A DNA stretch of 64,000 bases from Rheinheimera sp. MM224 (GCF_947090785.1 NZ_OX352320.1:2294001-2358000); one strand, 5' to 3'. Counted from the first letter of the stretch, positions 1 to 9,559 are shown. The notes: a model not told the origin generated them from the sequence alone. Numbers and translations are program-made.

Positions 1-1
1 A

Positions 2-676
2 GGCCAGAAAGGCACAGGCCTTTGGACTGCGGTCAGCAGTCTGGAATTAGGTTGCCCTGCACCAACCATCAGCGAAGCAGTGTTTGCCCGTTCTATGTCG
101 ACTTTAAAAGATCAACGTGTGTTGGCGTCGACCTTATTGTCCGGCCCTGTGCGCGAACATTGCACTAACCAGACTTCAGAGCAAATGATTAAACAGCTGC
201 ATGACGCGCTCTACTGCGCCAAAATCTGTGTCTACGCTCAGGGCTTCGATTTAATGAAGACCGCAGCAGCAGAGCATGGCTGGCAGCTGAACTTTGCTGA
301 GATTGCAAAAATTTGGCGTGCAGGTTGTATTATCCGTGCAGTATTTTTGCAGTCTATTACTGAAGCTTACGAGCGTAACGACGATTTACAGAATTTGTTG
401 CTGGATCCATTTTTCTCCAAACAAATTTCTGTCAATCAGATGAACTGGCGCCGCGCTGTGGCAGAAGCTGCAATGACAGGTATTCCGGTATCCGCATTGA
501 GCTCGGCTTTAAGTTATTACGACTCGTACCGCACCGCTGTATTGCCTGCTAATTTGCTGCAAGGACAACGGGATTATTTTGGCGCTCATACTTTTGAGCG
601 CACAGATAAAGCGAAAGGTAAAACTTTTCACGTCGACTGGAGTCATAACGACAGGCCGATGCAAAAAATTAAGTAA
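2..676 (+). CDS. gnd: 6-phosphogluconate dehydrogenase, C-terminal part (partial at window edge)
   Basis: Oxidative decarboxylation of 6-phosphogluconate to ribulose 5-phosphate with NADP, in the pentose phosphate pathway. The reading frame is open from base 2 and begins inside the C-terminal all-helical domain with GQKGTGLWT, the family's GQKGTGKWT motif region. It runs to the usual C-terminal segment that contains QRDYFGAHTFERTD and FHVDW. About 225 of the usual 470-510 residues are present. The N-terminal NADP-binding half lies upstream of the window. A strong terminator follows directly. Identification is confident from family motifs. Confidence 0.93.
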   Translation, partial: GQKGTGLWTAVSSLELGCPAPTISEAVFARSMSTLKDQRVLASTLLSGPVREHCTNQTSEQMIKQLHDALYCAKICVYAQGFDLMKTAAAEHGWQLNFAEIAKIWRAGCIIRAVFLQSITEAYERNDDLQNLLLDPFFSKQISVNQMNWRRAVAEAAMTGIPVSALSSALSYYDSYRTAVLPANLLQGQRDYFGAHTFERTDKAKGKTFHVDWSHNDRPMQKIK

Positions 677-678
677 AT

Positions 679-702
679 AAAAAGCTCCGCAAGGGGCTTT
701 TT
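679..702 (+). terminator. Rho-independent terminator after gnd
   Basis: Stem AAAAGCTCC / GGGGCTTTT (one G-T wobble) with a GCAA loop, running into T residues, 3 bases after the gnd stop codon. Confidence 0.8.
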
Positions 703-791
703 ACGTATTAGAAGTACGGTTGTTATAAGCTGCTGTTTTACAGTAGAAAACCTGTGTGCTGTGCAGCATGTACTTTGACTTGGAGTAGTGA

Positions 792-1190
792 ATGAAAAAA
801 ACTGAACAAGAGTGGCGCCAACAGTTAAACGATGAGCAATACAGAGTGACACGGCAAAAGGGCACTGAGTATCCTTTTAGCGGAACCTTGTTGCATAACA
901 AAGACACGGGCTGTTATCACTGTGTCTGTTGCCAGCAACCCTTGTTTGATTCTGCAGACAAATTTGATTCAGGCTGCGGCTGGCCATCCTTTAGTAAAGC
1001 CATCAAAGGTCAGGTGAAATATGAAAAGGACATGTCGCACGGCATGAACCGTATTGAGATTTTATGCCAGCAGTGTGATGCGCATTTAGGCCATGTATTT
1101 GACGATGGCCCGGCACCAACCGGGCAACGTTATTGTGTCAACTCTGTGTCGTTGTTATTTAACCCTGACGTTAAAATTTCGGCGGAGTAA
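792..1190 (+). CDS. msrB: Peptide-methionine (R)-S-oxide reductase MsrB
   Basis: Reduces the R epimer of methionine sulfoxide in proteins with thioredoxin as electron donor, repairing oxidative damage in the cytoplasm. The 132-residue protein is a complete SelR-domain enzyme. Zinc is held by two CxxC pairs (C44/C47 and C92/C95). The conserved GCGWPSF is at 61-67 and the catalytic cysteine is C115 in RYCVNS. A GGAG ribosome binding site precedes the ATG. The gene stands alone. Its last 20 bases overlap the convergent DUF2989 gene on the other strand. Length and motifs match the family, so confidence is high. Confidence 0.97.
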   Translation: MKKTEQEWRQQLNDEQYRVTRQKGTEYPFSGTLLHNKDTGCYHCVCCQQPLFDSADKFDSGCGWPSFSKAIKGQVKYEKDMSHGMNRIEILCQQCDAHLGHVFDDGPAPTGQRYCVNSVSLLFNPDVKISAE

Positions 1191-1965
1191 ACTGACCCAG
1201 TTGCAGCTGAGCCAGGGTCTGCTCAGCTGTTTCTTTAATTTTTTCGTGATCCAGCTTTGCCTGCTCCAGATAAATTTTTAATTCCTGCAGTTCCACATTA
1301 AAAGCACCACTTTGCTGCGCCAGAAGTGCCCAGTGATACGAACTGGCGTAGTCTTTTTTCTTATAGAACATGCTACTTAAGGACGCATAAATTTCCGGAT
1401 CAATCTTAGGCTCTGGTGGGTACAGCTCCAAAGCGTGGTGCAACAGCTGAATGCTTTTTTCTCTGTCTCTTTTGCTGTAATAACTGACCAGCGCCATTTG
1501 TAGTTCTGGCGTTTCTAACTGATTATTTTGTTCAGCCTGTAAAAAACGCTGCAGATGGCTGTCACTTTTATTACGTGACCAGTGGTAATACAACAGATGC
1601 GGGTCATCTGAGCTGATGGTGTCATCACTTAAACGTTTGATTTCCTTCAGGCTGGTTATATAACCCACCATACGGGTGCTGGTTTTTTCTTTCAGCTTAA
1701 TGTGCTCAATACCAGCGGCCAACTCGATACATTTTGAGTACTTTTCAAAATCGACTAATAACTGATATTTGTTTTTGTCTGAGGGCAGGTGCTTTTCTTC
1801 ATAACGCTGCATAATTAAATCACGGCGTTGCAGATTGCAGTGGGAGTCGTCATTTAAGTCATTACACATCCCTGGTTCTTTCTCACAAACAGCACGTAAT
1901 GTCAGTTCTCCCTCAGAACAGGCACCCAACATCAACAGGCTAAGGCTTAACACCAAATATTTCAT
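1171..1965 (-). CDS. DUF2989 family lipoprotein
   Basis: Predicted lipoprotein of unknown function. The chosen start (ATG at 1965) gives a short signal peptide ending in the lipobox LMLGAC, so the mature N-terminal cysteine should be lipidated. Upstream in-frame starts at 1980 and 1998 would add 5 or 11 residues before the signal peptide. The body (about 245 residues) is helix-rich with a late TPR-like stretch ([24 protein letters not shown]), and the N-terminal part is cysteine-containing. The sequence resembles the DUF2989 family found in Alteromonas- and Shewanella-type bacteria; this assignment is from memory of the family. The gene is convergent with msrB and divergent from the GAPDH gene. 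Confidence 0.8.
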   Translation of the reverse strand: MKYLVLSLSLLMLGACSEGELTLRAVCEKEPGMCNDLNDDSHCNLQRRDLIMQRYEEKHLPSDKNKYQLLVDFEKYSKCIELAAGIEHIKLKEKTSTRMVGYITSLKEIKRLSDDTISSDDPHLLYYHWSRNKSDSHLQRFLQAEQNNQLETPELQMALVSYYSKRDREKSIQLLHHALELYPPEPKIDPEIYASLSSMFYKKKDYASSYHWALLAQQSGAFNVELQELKIYLEQAKLDHEKIKETAEQTLAQLQLGQFTPPKF

Positions 1966-2130
1966 AAGTATCTCATTCATCTTTTCTGCTTCCAGCATAA
2001 CGAAGAATTCAGAAAAAATCTTTTTGTAATTCTTGTCGTAGTATTACATGTTCAATTACAATGCGCCTGCCTCAATGTGGCGATGACCACAGGCACACCT
2101 CTGAACCTACAAGACGTAAAAGGCGAAACC

Positions 2131-3582
2131 ATGACTCTATCACACGAAGAACAGTATCAACGCAGCTGGCAGGAACGCCAGGAGTACGCTGAGAATATGC
2201 AACCGATCATAGGTCGCTTGTATCGTAATAAAGGCATTGAAGTTGTGGTTTATGGCCGTCCTCTGGTAAATGCGACAACAATTGACATCATTAAAGCTCA
2301 TAAAACAGTCGAACGTTTTGAGCATCAGAAATTACGTTTAAGAGAAAGTTTCCCTTTATTAGAAGCAATCTCCACTATGGATCTGGCGCCAGGCCGCGTC
2401 GATATTGGTAAGTTGGCCTTTGCCTATTTGTACAAAAATGCGGGTGAAGGCCAAAGCTTGCAGCAGTATTTAGATAATCAGCTGTCTGAAATATTACATC
2501 GTGACGATCAAATCAAACCGGTGGACGTGGTGCTTTATGGTTTTGGCCGTATCGGTCGCCTTTTAGCCCGTCTGATGCTGGAGCGTTCAGGCCCAAGCAG
2601 CAAGTTGCGTTTACGCGCCATCGTCGTACGTGGTGGACGCAAAGGTGATTTAGAGAAACGCGCCAGCCTGCTGCGCCGAGATTCCATCCATGGCCCATTT
2701 AACGGCAGCATCACAGTGGATGAAGAAAACGTCGGCATTAAAGCCAACGGTACTTTTATCAAAGTCATTTATGCCGACTCACCTGAACTGGTGGATTACA
2801 CCCAATATGGCATTCACGATGCGTTGGTAGTAGATAACACCGGGATTTGGAAAGATGACAAAGAGTTATCTATTCACTTCAAATCCAAAGGCGCAGCCAA
2901 AGTATTGCTGACAGCTCCTGCTAAAGGCGATGTGCATAACGTAGTGTACGGTGTGAATCACAGCATGATCCAGCCTGAAGACCGTATCGTATCAGCGGCC
3001 AGCTGCACCACCAATGCGATTACGCCTGTATTAAAAGCGCTGAACGATGAGTACGGTATTAAAAACGGTCACGTTGAGACTGTGCATTCGTACACCAACG
3101 ATCAAAACTTAATAGACAACTACCACAAAGCTGAGCGCCGTGGTCGTGCTGCACCTTTGAATATGGTCATCACTTCTACAGGTGCTGCCAGTGCAGTTGC
3201 TAAGGCGTTGCCTGAACTAAAAGGCAAACTGACAGGCAATGCTATTCGTGTTCCAACACCTAACGTGTCTATGGCGATTTTGTCGCTGAATTTGAATAAA
3301 GAAACTAACCGTGAAGAGCTGAATAACTATTTGCAAAAAGTGGCGCTGTTTTCTGAGCTGCAGGATCAAATCGATTTCACCAGCTCCACTGAAATTGTTT
3401 CCAGCGACTTAGTAGGCTCACGTTATGCTGGCGTGGTCGACTCTCAGGCGACCATAGTTCAGGATGACCGCTGCGTATTATACGTATGGTACGACAACGA
3501 ATTTGGTTACAGCACTCAGGTCATTCGGGTGATGAATGAAATGGCAGGTATTAAATATCCAACCTTGCCAGTCAATAAGTAG
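2131..3582 (+). CDS. Long-form glyceraldehyde-3-phosphate dehydrogenase
   Basis: Interconverts glyceraldehyde 3-phosphate and 1,3-bisphosphoglycerate with NAD(P). The protein of about 483 residues is longer than the roughly 330-residue GapA type. About 130 N-terminal residues precede the Rossmann motif YGFGRIGRLLARL. The catalytic cysteine is C292 in SAASCTTN, and the C-terminal domain contains VWYDNEFGYSTQVIRVM. The ATG at 2131 was chosen because AAAAGGCG sits at ribosome-binding distance; an in-frame ATG at 2077 lacks one. This long form occurs in Shewanella, Vibrio and Pseudomonas, often beside a GapA paralogue, and may serve gluconeogenesis (inference). The gene is monocistronic with its own terminator. 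Confidence 0.95.
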   Translation: MTLSHEEQYQRSWQERQEYAENMQPIIGRLYRNKGIEVVVYGRPLVNATTIDIIKAHKTVERFEHQKLRLRESFPLLEAISTMDLAPGRVDIGKLAFAYLYKNAGEGQSLQQYLDNQLSEILHRDDQIKPVDVVLYGFGRIGRLLARLMLERSGPSSKLRLRAIVVRGGRKGDLEKRASLLRRDSIHGPFNGSITVDEENVGIKANGTFIKVIYADSPELVDYTQYGIHDALVVDNTGIWKDDKELSIHFKSKGAAKVLLTAPAKGDVHNVVYGVNHSMIQPEDRIVSAASCTTNAITPVLKALNDEYGIKNGHVETVHSYTNDQNLIDNYHKAERRGRAAPLNMVITSTGAASAVAKALPELKGKLTGNAIRVPTPNVSMAILSLNLNKETNREELNNYLQKVALFSELQDQIDFTSSTEIVSSDLVGSRYAGVVDSQATIVQDDRCVLYVWYDNEFGYSTQVIRVMNEMAGIKYPTLPVNK

Positions 3583-3599
3583 AAATTGATCTCACAACA

Positions 3600-3623
3600 G
3601 GCCGCCTCAGTGCGGCCTTTTTT
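3600..3623 (+). terminator. Terminator after GAPDH gene
   Basis: Perfect GGCCGC / GCGGCC stem, loop CTCAGT, followed by six T residues. Confidence 0.9.
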
Positions 3624-3742
3624 GTTATTTAAGGCGGCCAAATCTGCAGCTGCGGCTGAACAGTCGAAAATTTAATGTTATGATGCCGGTCCGTTAAGAC
3701 TGCCCTGAGGCAGCATCTGTTACCTAACCAAGTGGATATGTT

Positions 3743-4870
3743 ATGAAAATTACCTGTAATTTTGACAGCGGTAATATTGACGTGATCAAAGCCGAACATC
3801 CTGCTGATATTCAGCTGGCGATCCGTAAAGACCACAACTCTGATTTCTACCAATGGTTCCATTTCCGTTTACATTCTCAAAGTGCCGAACCTCACACTAT
3901 TCGTATCGTTAATGTCAAAGATTCTGCTTATCCGGATGGCTGGAAAGGTTATCAGGCTGTTGCATCCTATGACCGTGAAAATTGGTTCAGAGTAGAAACC
4001 CAACTGGTTAATGACGAGCTGGTGATCAGCCATTACCCTGAAGCTGAATCTGTGTATTTTGCTTATTTTGCTCCGTACAGCTACGAACGTCATATGGACT
4101 TGTTACATTCAGCACAAAGCTCTGGTATGGCGCAAATCGTAGAGCTGGGTGAAACCCTGGATGGCCGTGATATGAGCATGCTGGTGGTCGGTGAGCCTGA
4201 TGATGGTAAGAAAAAAATCTGGATCACCGCACGTCAACACCCAGGCGAGTCTATGGCTGAATGGTTTGTTGAAGGCCTGTTAGACCGACTGCTGGACGAA
4301 GACGATGGCGTGTCCCGTACTTTATTAGAAAAAGCAGTATTTTACATAGTGCCAAATATGAACCCGGATGGCAGCGTGCGCGGTCATTTACGTACTAACG
4401 CTGCTGGTGTGAATTTAAACCGTGAATGGCAAACGCCAAGCATGGAAAAGAGCCCTGAAGTGTATTTAGTACGCCAGCAGATGCTGGACACTGGCGTTGA
4501 TATGCTGCTGGACGTGCATGGTGATGAAAACCTGCCGTATAACTTTGTTGCAGGTGCTGAAGGTGTGCCTTCATACAATGCCAAAATGCAGCAATTAGAA
4601 ACAGCATTTAAAAATGCGTTATTGGTCGTGACCCCGGAATTTCAGACTGAATTTGGTTATGAGCTGGACGAGCCGGGCAAAGCGAACCTGACTATTGCTT
4701 CTACCTGGGTTGCCGAACAGTTTAAGTGTCTGTCTTACACCCTTGAAATGCCGTTTAAAGACAACGCCAATTTACCCGATCTGGCTTATGGCTGGTCTGA
4801 TGTTCGGTCAATGAAACTAGGGCAGGATAGCTTAGTGGCAGTGCTGGCTGTGGTTGATCAACTGCGTTAA
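3743..4870 (+). CDS. M14-family cytosolic-type metallocarboxypeptidase
   Basis: Zinc carboxypeptidase of the subfamily related to eukaryotic cytosolic carboxypeptidases. It should remove C-terminal residues from a peptide or protein whose identity is unknown. An N-terminal beta domain (about residues 1-120) precedes the catalytic domain. Zinc ligands are H166 and E169 in RQHPGESMAEW and H259 in DVHGDENLP. Substrate-binding residues lie in NPDGSVRGHLRTNAAG and NLNREW, and the catalytic glutamate is E335 in LEMPFKD. There is no signal peptide, so the enzyme is probably cytoplasmic. The 375-residue length is normal. The gene stands alone between the GAPDH gene and a zinc-ribbon gene. Confidence 0.9.
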   Translation: MKITCNFDSGNIDVIKAEHPADIQLAIRKDHNSDFYQWFHFRLHSQSAEPHTIRIVNVKDSAYPDGWKGYQAVASYDRENWFRVETQLVNDELVISHYPEAESVYFAYFAPYSYERHMDLLHSAQSSGMAQIVELGETLDGRDMSMLVVGEPDDGKKKIWITARQHPGESMAEWFVEGLLDRLLDEDDGVSRTLLEKAVFYIVPNMNPDGSVRGHLRTNAAGVNLNREWQTPSMEKSPEVYLVRQQMLDTGVDMLLDVHGDENLPYNFVAGAEGVPSYNAKMQQLETAFKNALLVVTPEFQTEFGYELDEPGKANLTIASTWVAEQFKCLSYTLEMPFKDNANLPDLAYGWSDVRSMKLGQDSLVAVLAVVDQLR

Positions 4871-4912
4871 ATCATCCGTATCCGTTGATAATGCAGGTCA
4901 GTCCAGGCTGGC

Positions 4913-4940
4913 TTGCAAACTTGTTCTTTTGCTTTATAGT
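4913..4940 (+). promoter_or_regulatory. Predicted sigma-70 promoter for the zinc-ribbon/yeaC/DUF349 cluster
   Basis: TTGCAA, a 16-base spacer and TATAGT, ending 27 bases before the zinc-ribbon ATG. Prediction from sequence only. Confidence 0.5.
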
Positions 4941-4967
4941 GCGCCATAACTTTTAGAGGGTTTTACT

Positions 4968-5294
4968 ATGGCAATTATTTCCTGCCCACGTTGTGCTAAA
5001 AAGATTTCGGATAAAAGCCAGACCTGTCAGCATTGTCAGTTGGATTTAACCGGTATGTCAGCGGAAAAGAAACATAATTTGGCTGTACAGAGTCTGGACA
5101 AAAAAATTCAGGGCGCTTTGAATCAATCCATGTTGGCTTTGATACTTTTCTTAGCCGGATTTTGCTTTTTGTATTTTTGGGCTTTAGAACCGGACGGGTA
5201 TGAAACTATTGTTTCGCAAGGCATGATTGCTGCTGGTTTTCTTTGGTATATCTATGCCCGTGCTCGTCTGATTTATCTGAAGCGAAAAAATTAG
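4968..5294 (+). CDS. Small zinc-ribbon membrane protein, unknown function
   Basis: A 108-residue protein with an N-terminal zinc ribbon (CPRC at 6-9 and CQHC at 19-22), a short charged linker, and two hydrophobic segments of about 20 residues (around 54-75 and 84-100). A basic C-terminus ends in YLKRKN. It is probably an inner-membrane protein with a cytoplasmic zinc-binding head. The function is not recognised. The stop codon is one base from the yeaC ATG, and yeaC in turn overlaps the DUF349 gene, so the three genes are probably co-transcribed. Confidence 0.75.
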   Translation: MAIISCPRCAKKISDKSQTCQHCQLDLTGMSAEKKHNLAVQSLDKKIQGALNQSMLALILFLAGFCFLYFWALEPDGYETIVSQGMIAAGFLWYIYARARLIYLKRKN

Positions 5295-5295
5295 T

Positions 5296-5577
5296 ATGGA
5301 TTTCAAAGCTCTTGTACTGGCGATGTCGCCTGACACCTATCAATCCTTATTAGAGACAGTAGCTACCGGCCGTTGGGCCGATGGTGTTGCGCTTTCCGAT
5401 ATGCAAAAAGCTCACACTCAGCAATTGGTGATGGCTTATCAGGCTTACGTACTTAAATCCACCGAGCCCTACACCATAGGGGCGGATGGTCAGATGGTGG
5501 TTAAATCCAAAGCTGAAATGAAAAAACAATTCCCTCAGGACTCTTCGATAGCAAGGTTTGCGCATGATGATCTTTAA
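5296..5577 (+). CDS. yeaC: YeaC family protein (DUF1315)
   Basis: A 93-residue protein similar in length and pattern to E. coli YeaC: SPDTYQSLLETVATGRWADGV, QKAHTQQLVMAYQAY and DGQMVVKSKAEMKKQF match the DUF1315 family. The biochemical role is unknown. It lies one base after the zinc-ribbon gene, and its 3' end overlaps the start of the following DUF349 gene, which suggests translational coupling. Confidence 0.88.
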   Translation: MDFKALVLAMSPDTYQSLLETVATGRWADGVALSDMQKAHTQQLVMAYQAYVLKSTEPYTIGADGQMVVKSKAEMKKQFPQDSSIARFAHDDL

Positions 5578-8260
5578 ACGTTGGTTTGCGCCGAAATGGC
5601 AACACAAAGATGCTGCAGTGCGGCAACAGGCAATTGCCGGGTTAAGTGTGGATGCCCAGCACAAAGAAATTTTGCACGAGCTGGCCTTTAATGATGGCCA
5701 CGAGGCTGTGCGTCGTGCAGCTTTGGAAAAACTCAATGAGTTTTCCTTATGGTGGCAAGCCAGTAAACAAGACAACGCTGAACGTTTAAAACACTATGCT
5801 GAAACTCAACTGGTGCAGATGGTACTGGAAAATCGCATTTCAGCACCTTTGAAGCGTCAGTTTATTGAAGAATGTCACAGAAGCAGCATTTTAGAAAAGT
5901 TAGCCCAAACCGAAACAGACGCTGATATTCGTTTCTCACTGATTATGCGCCTGAAAAAGACAGATCTGATCCTGACCAATTTGCAGCAAGACCTGCTGAG
6001 TCTGGAACAAAAACGTCAGTTACTTGCTTTAATCACCGAACCAAAGCAGTTAGAAAAACTGAGCAAACAACTGGCAGAACCTTTAGCAAGCGAGTTAAAG
6101 CAGCAGTTGCAACAACAGCAAGAAGCCAAGGACAAACCTGTTCAGGTGCGAAAAGTGGTTAACCTGCTGTTGGCAAAATTAAATGCTGTGCGTGAGCGCG
6201 GTGATTTAGTTCAGATGCAGCAAAAGTGGCAGCAGTACCAGCAAGAATGGGACACTGTGCAGTCTGATCTGGCTCTGCTGGATGATGCTACGGAACTGAC
6301 GCAAAAATATAATAAAATCAAATTATTGACCGAAGCCGCATGGGCGCCGCTGGTAAAAGAGCAGCAACAACAGCTGGCTCAACAGCAAAAAGTTGCCGCG
6401 CTGAAACAGCAGCAACAACAGTTTGAAACCAAACTGCAGGCTTTACAGCAGCAGTTATCCCAGCTGATGTCTGAAGGACGGCTGGATGAAACTGATCCAT
6501 TGGCTGCAGAAGCTGCCACATTGCTACAGCAAGTCTCACAAAGTGATTTAGCCTCTGTAGTAAAAGCCAGTCTGCAAAAATCCCTGACAGCCTTTGAGCG
6601 TCAATTGCAGCAGTTGCCAGCTCAGGCTGAACAGTTATTTAAATTAACCCGCTTGTTGGCTGACTGGTCTGCTGCAACTGTCCCGGCAGATGCAACGCAG
6701 TTTCAGCACATCGAAGCTAAATACCAGCAATGGCAGCAGGAATGGAGCAAAGGCCGCAAGACCTTAGGCGCTATGTTGCCAGACAGTCTGGCGGATGCTC
6801 AGCAGCAATTAAATGCCCAGTGGCAAGCCGTGATGGTTGGTTTTGCCGGCCAGGCCGAAAAAGATCTGAAGTCATTGCGTTCAAAACTTGCTGAATTCCG
6901 CCGTTTGTATGAAGCAGGGCGTTATAAAGTATTGTTTGGCCTTTTTAAAGGTATCCAACAAAGTTATGCCGAATTAACCCCGGCTCAGCAGCAACAGCTG
7001 GCAAAAGACTATCAGGCGGCAGAGCAGCAACTGCAGCATCTGAATGAGTTACAAAACTACATCGCCACACCTCGTAAGCAAGAACTGGTCACTCAAATGC
7101 AAGCTTTGGCTGTAGCCACAGATGTGGCAGCGCCAGAGCGTGCTGAACAAGTGAAGTTAGCCAGAGCCAACTGGCAGACCTTAGGTCGTGCCGATGAAGC
7201 TGTAGAAGCCGATTTGAATCAGGCCTTTAATCTGGCTTGTGAGCAAGCTTTTGCACCTTGCCGTGACTATTTCGCAGCACAGGACGAGCAACGTAAACAA
7301 AATGCGTTGATTAAACAGCAAATTCTGGCGGATTTAACTGCGTTATTGGAGCTGCCTTTAGACAAGAGCTTTGATAGTCAGTTGACCAGATTACAAAAAA
7401 ACTGGCGAGAAAGTGGCCCAACAGAATCTGGCCTTTATAAAGAACTTTCAGCCCAGTTTAAAACTCTGGTTGATCAGCTTAAAGGTCGCGTTCGTGGTCA
7501 ACATGAACAGAATTTAGCGGAAAAACAACAGCTGATTCAAAAAGCACAACAGTTGCTGACGTTATCCGTTGATGAAGCAGTGGCTGGCGCTAAAAAGCTG
7601 CAGCAAGACTGGAAACAGATTGGTTTTGCCGGCAAAACGGACCAGCAACTCTGGTCGGAGTTCCGCGTCGTCTGCGATCAGATTTTTGCCAATAAAACCG
7701 CAGCTAAACAGCAGCAAGATCAGCAGTGGGCTGATCAGCAACAGCAAGCTGAAGCTCAGTTTGCCGAAGTTGCAACACAATGTGCACAAGCTGTCACTGT
7801 GTCAGAACTACATGCTGCCCAAGGCGCATTAAAAGCGCTGGACCTTCCAGCCAAATCTGTTTTATTGCAGCAAAAGCAGCAGTTGTTAGCCGAAGTACAG
7901 CAGAAGCTGGAGACATTAGAGCACTCTGCTTTTAATGCCAGCTATCAACAATTGTTTGCTACGCTTGAACAAGCTGATGTAACAGCTGAGGCTATTCCAG
8001 TGCGTTTTCGTGAAGACTTCGCTAAAGGTAATGAGTCACAGCTGACAAGGGCTCAGCTCACTACTGCTATTGAGCTTATCAGTGGAAAAGATTGTGTCGC
8101 CGCGGATAAAGCACAAGTGCAACTGCAGTTGTTGTCGGATAAACACAATTCCGGCACCAGCCTGACGGTTGACGCTTTATTAAAACGTTGGTTAAGTTTT
8201 GGTGCTGTGAAAGCAGAAGAGCAGGGCTTAGTACAACGGTTAAAAGCTGTATTTGCGTAA
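5564..8260 (+). CDS. DUF349 domain protein, large helical/coiled-coil
   Basis: About 899 residues, extremely rich in glutamine and leucine, almost entirely helical. Several DUF349 repeats are visible as recurring W-x(7)-G units, for example NWRESGPTESGLYKELSAQF near residue 610 and DWKQIGFAGKTDQQLWSEF near 690. The N-terminal 100 residues resemble HEAT-like repeats (AVRQQAIAGL, GHEAVRRAALEKL). No catalytic motif is seen; a scaffold role is possible but unproven. The ATG at 5564 was chosen because AAGG lies 7 bases upstream, giving a 14-base overlap with yeaC. TTG at 5558 is the first possible start. The poly-CAG-like codon runs are native in style, not a sign of transfer. Confidence 0.85.
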   Translation: MMIFKRWFAPKWQHKDAAVRQQAIAGLSVDAQHKEILHELAFNDGHEAVRRAALEKLNEFSLWWQASKQDNAERLKHYAETQLVQMVLENRISAPLKRQFIEECHRSSILEKLAQTETDADIRFSLIMRLKKTDLILTNLQQDLLSLEQKRQLLALITEPKQLEKLSKQLAEPLASELKQQLQQQQEAKDKPVQVRKVVNLLLAKLNAVRERGDLVQMQQKWQQYQQEWDTVQSDLALLDDATELTQKYNKIKLLTEAAWAPLVKEQQQQLAQQQKVAALKQQQQQFETKLQALQQQLSQLMSEGRLDETDPLAAEAATLLQQVSQSDLASVVKASLQKSLTAFERQLQQLPAQAEQLFKLTRLLADWSAATVPADATQFQHIEAKYQQWQQEWSKGRKTLGAMLPDSLADAQQQLNAQWQAVMVGFAGQAEKDLKSLRSKLAEFRRLYEAGRYKVLFGLFKGIQQSYAELTPAQQQQLAKDYQAAEQQLQHLNELQNYIATPRKQELVTQMQALAVATDVAAPERAEQVKLARANWQTLGRADEAVEADLNQAFNLACEQAFAPCRDYFAAQDEQRKQNALIKQQILADLTALLELPLDKSFDSQLTRLQKNWRESGPTESGLYKELSAQFKTLVDQLKGRVRGQHEQNLAEKQQLIQKAQQLLTLSVDEAVAGAKKLQQDWKQIGFAGKTDQQLWSEFRVVCDQIFANKTAAKQQQDQQWADQQQQAEAQFAEVATQCAQAVTVSELHAAQGALKALDLPAKSVLLQQKQQLLAEVQQKLETLEHSAFNASYQQLFATLEQADVTAEAIPVRFREDFAKGNESQLTRAQLTTAIELISGKDCVAADKAQVQLQLLSDKHNSGTSLTVDALLKRWLSFGAVKAEEQGLVQRLKAVFA

Positions 8261-8282
8261 AGCAATTACAAAATACGGAAGA

Positions 8283-8304
8283 GCCAGCGTAAGCTGGCTT
8301 TTTT
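8283..8304 (+). terminator. Terminator after DUF349 gene
   Basis: GCCAGC / GCTGGC stem with loop GTAA and six T residues. It separates the convergent DUF349 and asparaginase genes. Confidence 0.9.
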
Positions 8305-8324
8305 ACATCCGCGATACAGTACTT

Positions 8325-9338
8325 TTAAAGCGTTAACTCACCACGCAAACTTTGTTGCATAAAGAGCCGCACTTGTTCAGTGCTTAAAGGTTGGCTGAGT
8401 AAATAATGTAGTTTGGTTAAGGTGGCTTCCAGTGTCATATCGTAACCACTGATCACACCACAAGCTCGCAGGGCATTGCCTGTGGCATATCCCCCCATAT
8501 TCACTTTGCCTTTAAAACATTGGGTACAGTTGACAATAATAGTGCCGCGCTTAGAAGCTTCAGTCAGAGCTTCCAACAGCTCCGGTTGCTGTGGTGCGTT
8601 GCCTACACCATAGGATTTAATGATCAGCGCCTTGATAGGGGCGGCCGCCATATTTTTAATCACTTCAGCGCTGATACCAGGATACAGCGTCACGACACTA
8701 ATAGGCTGAGGTGTGATTTGCGCAATTTTTAAGGCTTTGGTTACGGCAGTCGAGGCCAGATGACCTGAGATTAAATTGATATGAATACCAGCTTCAATCA
8801 GCGGTGAAAAGTTCGGAGATGCAAAAGCATCAAAGCCATCTGCATCAGCCTTTGTCGCCCGGTTTCCACGAAAAAGTTTATTATTAAAAAATAACGCCAC
8901 TTCAGCGATAGGATAATAAGCCGCTAAATAGAGAGCATTGAGTAAATTCACCTGGCCGTCAGAGCGTAATTGCGCCAATGGAATTTGTGAGCCGGTCACA
9001 ATAACGGGCTTGGCTAAATCTTCCAGCATAAATGACAAAGCAGAGGCAGTGTAAGCCATGGTATCAGTGCCATGCAGTACAACAAAACCATCGTAGTCGG
9101 CATAATGACTTTGAATGTCAGTGGCGATTTCCAGCCAGTGCGCTGGGGTCATATCGGAGGAGTCAATCACCGGATGGTATTCGTGAATATCAAATTCCGG
9201 CATTTCTGAGCGGTAAAACTCTGGCATACTTTTAACGGTATCGGATAAAAAGCCTGGCACAGGCACAAAACCATTACTGGATTGCTGCATACCTATAGTT
9301 CCGCCTGTGTAGGCGACATAAATTCGTTTTTTATTCAT
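8325..9338 (-). CDS. ansA: Type I (cytoplasmic) L-asparaginase
   Basis: Hydrolyses L-asparagine to aspartate and ammonia. The two catalytic threonine motifs are present: T14 in YTGGTIG and T91-D92 in LHGTDTMAY. No signal peptide is seen, and the 337-residue length matches E. coli AnsA (338). The ATG at 9338 aligns with the family start; a longer in-frame extension to 9386 is unlikely. The gene is monocistronic and convergent with the DUF349 gene. Confidence 0.95.
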   Translation of the reverse strand: MNKKRIYVAYTGGTIGMQQSSNGFVPVPGFLSDTVKSMPEFYRSEMPEFDIHEYHPVIDSSDMTPAHWLEIATDIQSHYADYDGFVVLHGTDTMAYTASALSFMLEDLAKPVIVTGSQIPLAQLRSDGQVNLLNALYLAAYYPIAEVALFFNNKLFRGNRATKADADGFDAFASPNFSPLIEAGIHINLISGHLASTAVTKALKIAQITPQPISVVTLYPGISAEVIKNMAAAPIKALIIKSYGVGNAPQQPELLEALTEASKRGTIIVNCTQCFKGKVNMGGYATGNALRACGVISGYDMTLEATLTKLHYLLSQPLSTEQVRLFMQQSLRGELTL

Positions 9339-9530
9339 GACAGAGAAGATCCTGATCTGTTGTGTGGCTATTGTAATCAACAGCAACAGGGCTGTCAGGT
9401 TTTGTTCGGTTTAATCTGTAGTCATACAGTTATTTCACTATTTTTTGCCTGGAAGAGCGAAGAAAATTAGCAAAAAGTAATCACTTTGCACAAATGCTGA
9501 GCAAACGGAATAAAAGCGATAGAAAAGCAC

Positions 9531-9559
9531 TTTACAAAAAAAGGCGACGCCCCTAATAT
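9531..9559 (+). promoter_or_regulatory. Predicted promoter of tRNA-Ser
   Basis: TTTACA, a 17-base spacer and TAATAT, ending 12 bases before the mature tRNA 5' end. Confidence 0.65.

Noticed and set aside
5558..8260. Poly-CAG runs in the DUF349 gene as a DNA repeat or phase-variation tract
   Set aside because: The glutamine codons are mixed CAA and CAG in a helical protein; no perfect microsatellite long enough to suggest slippage.
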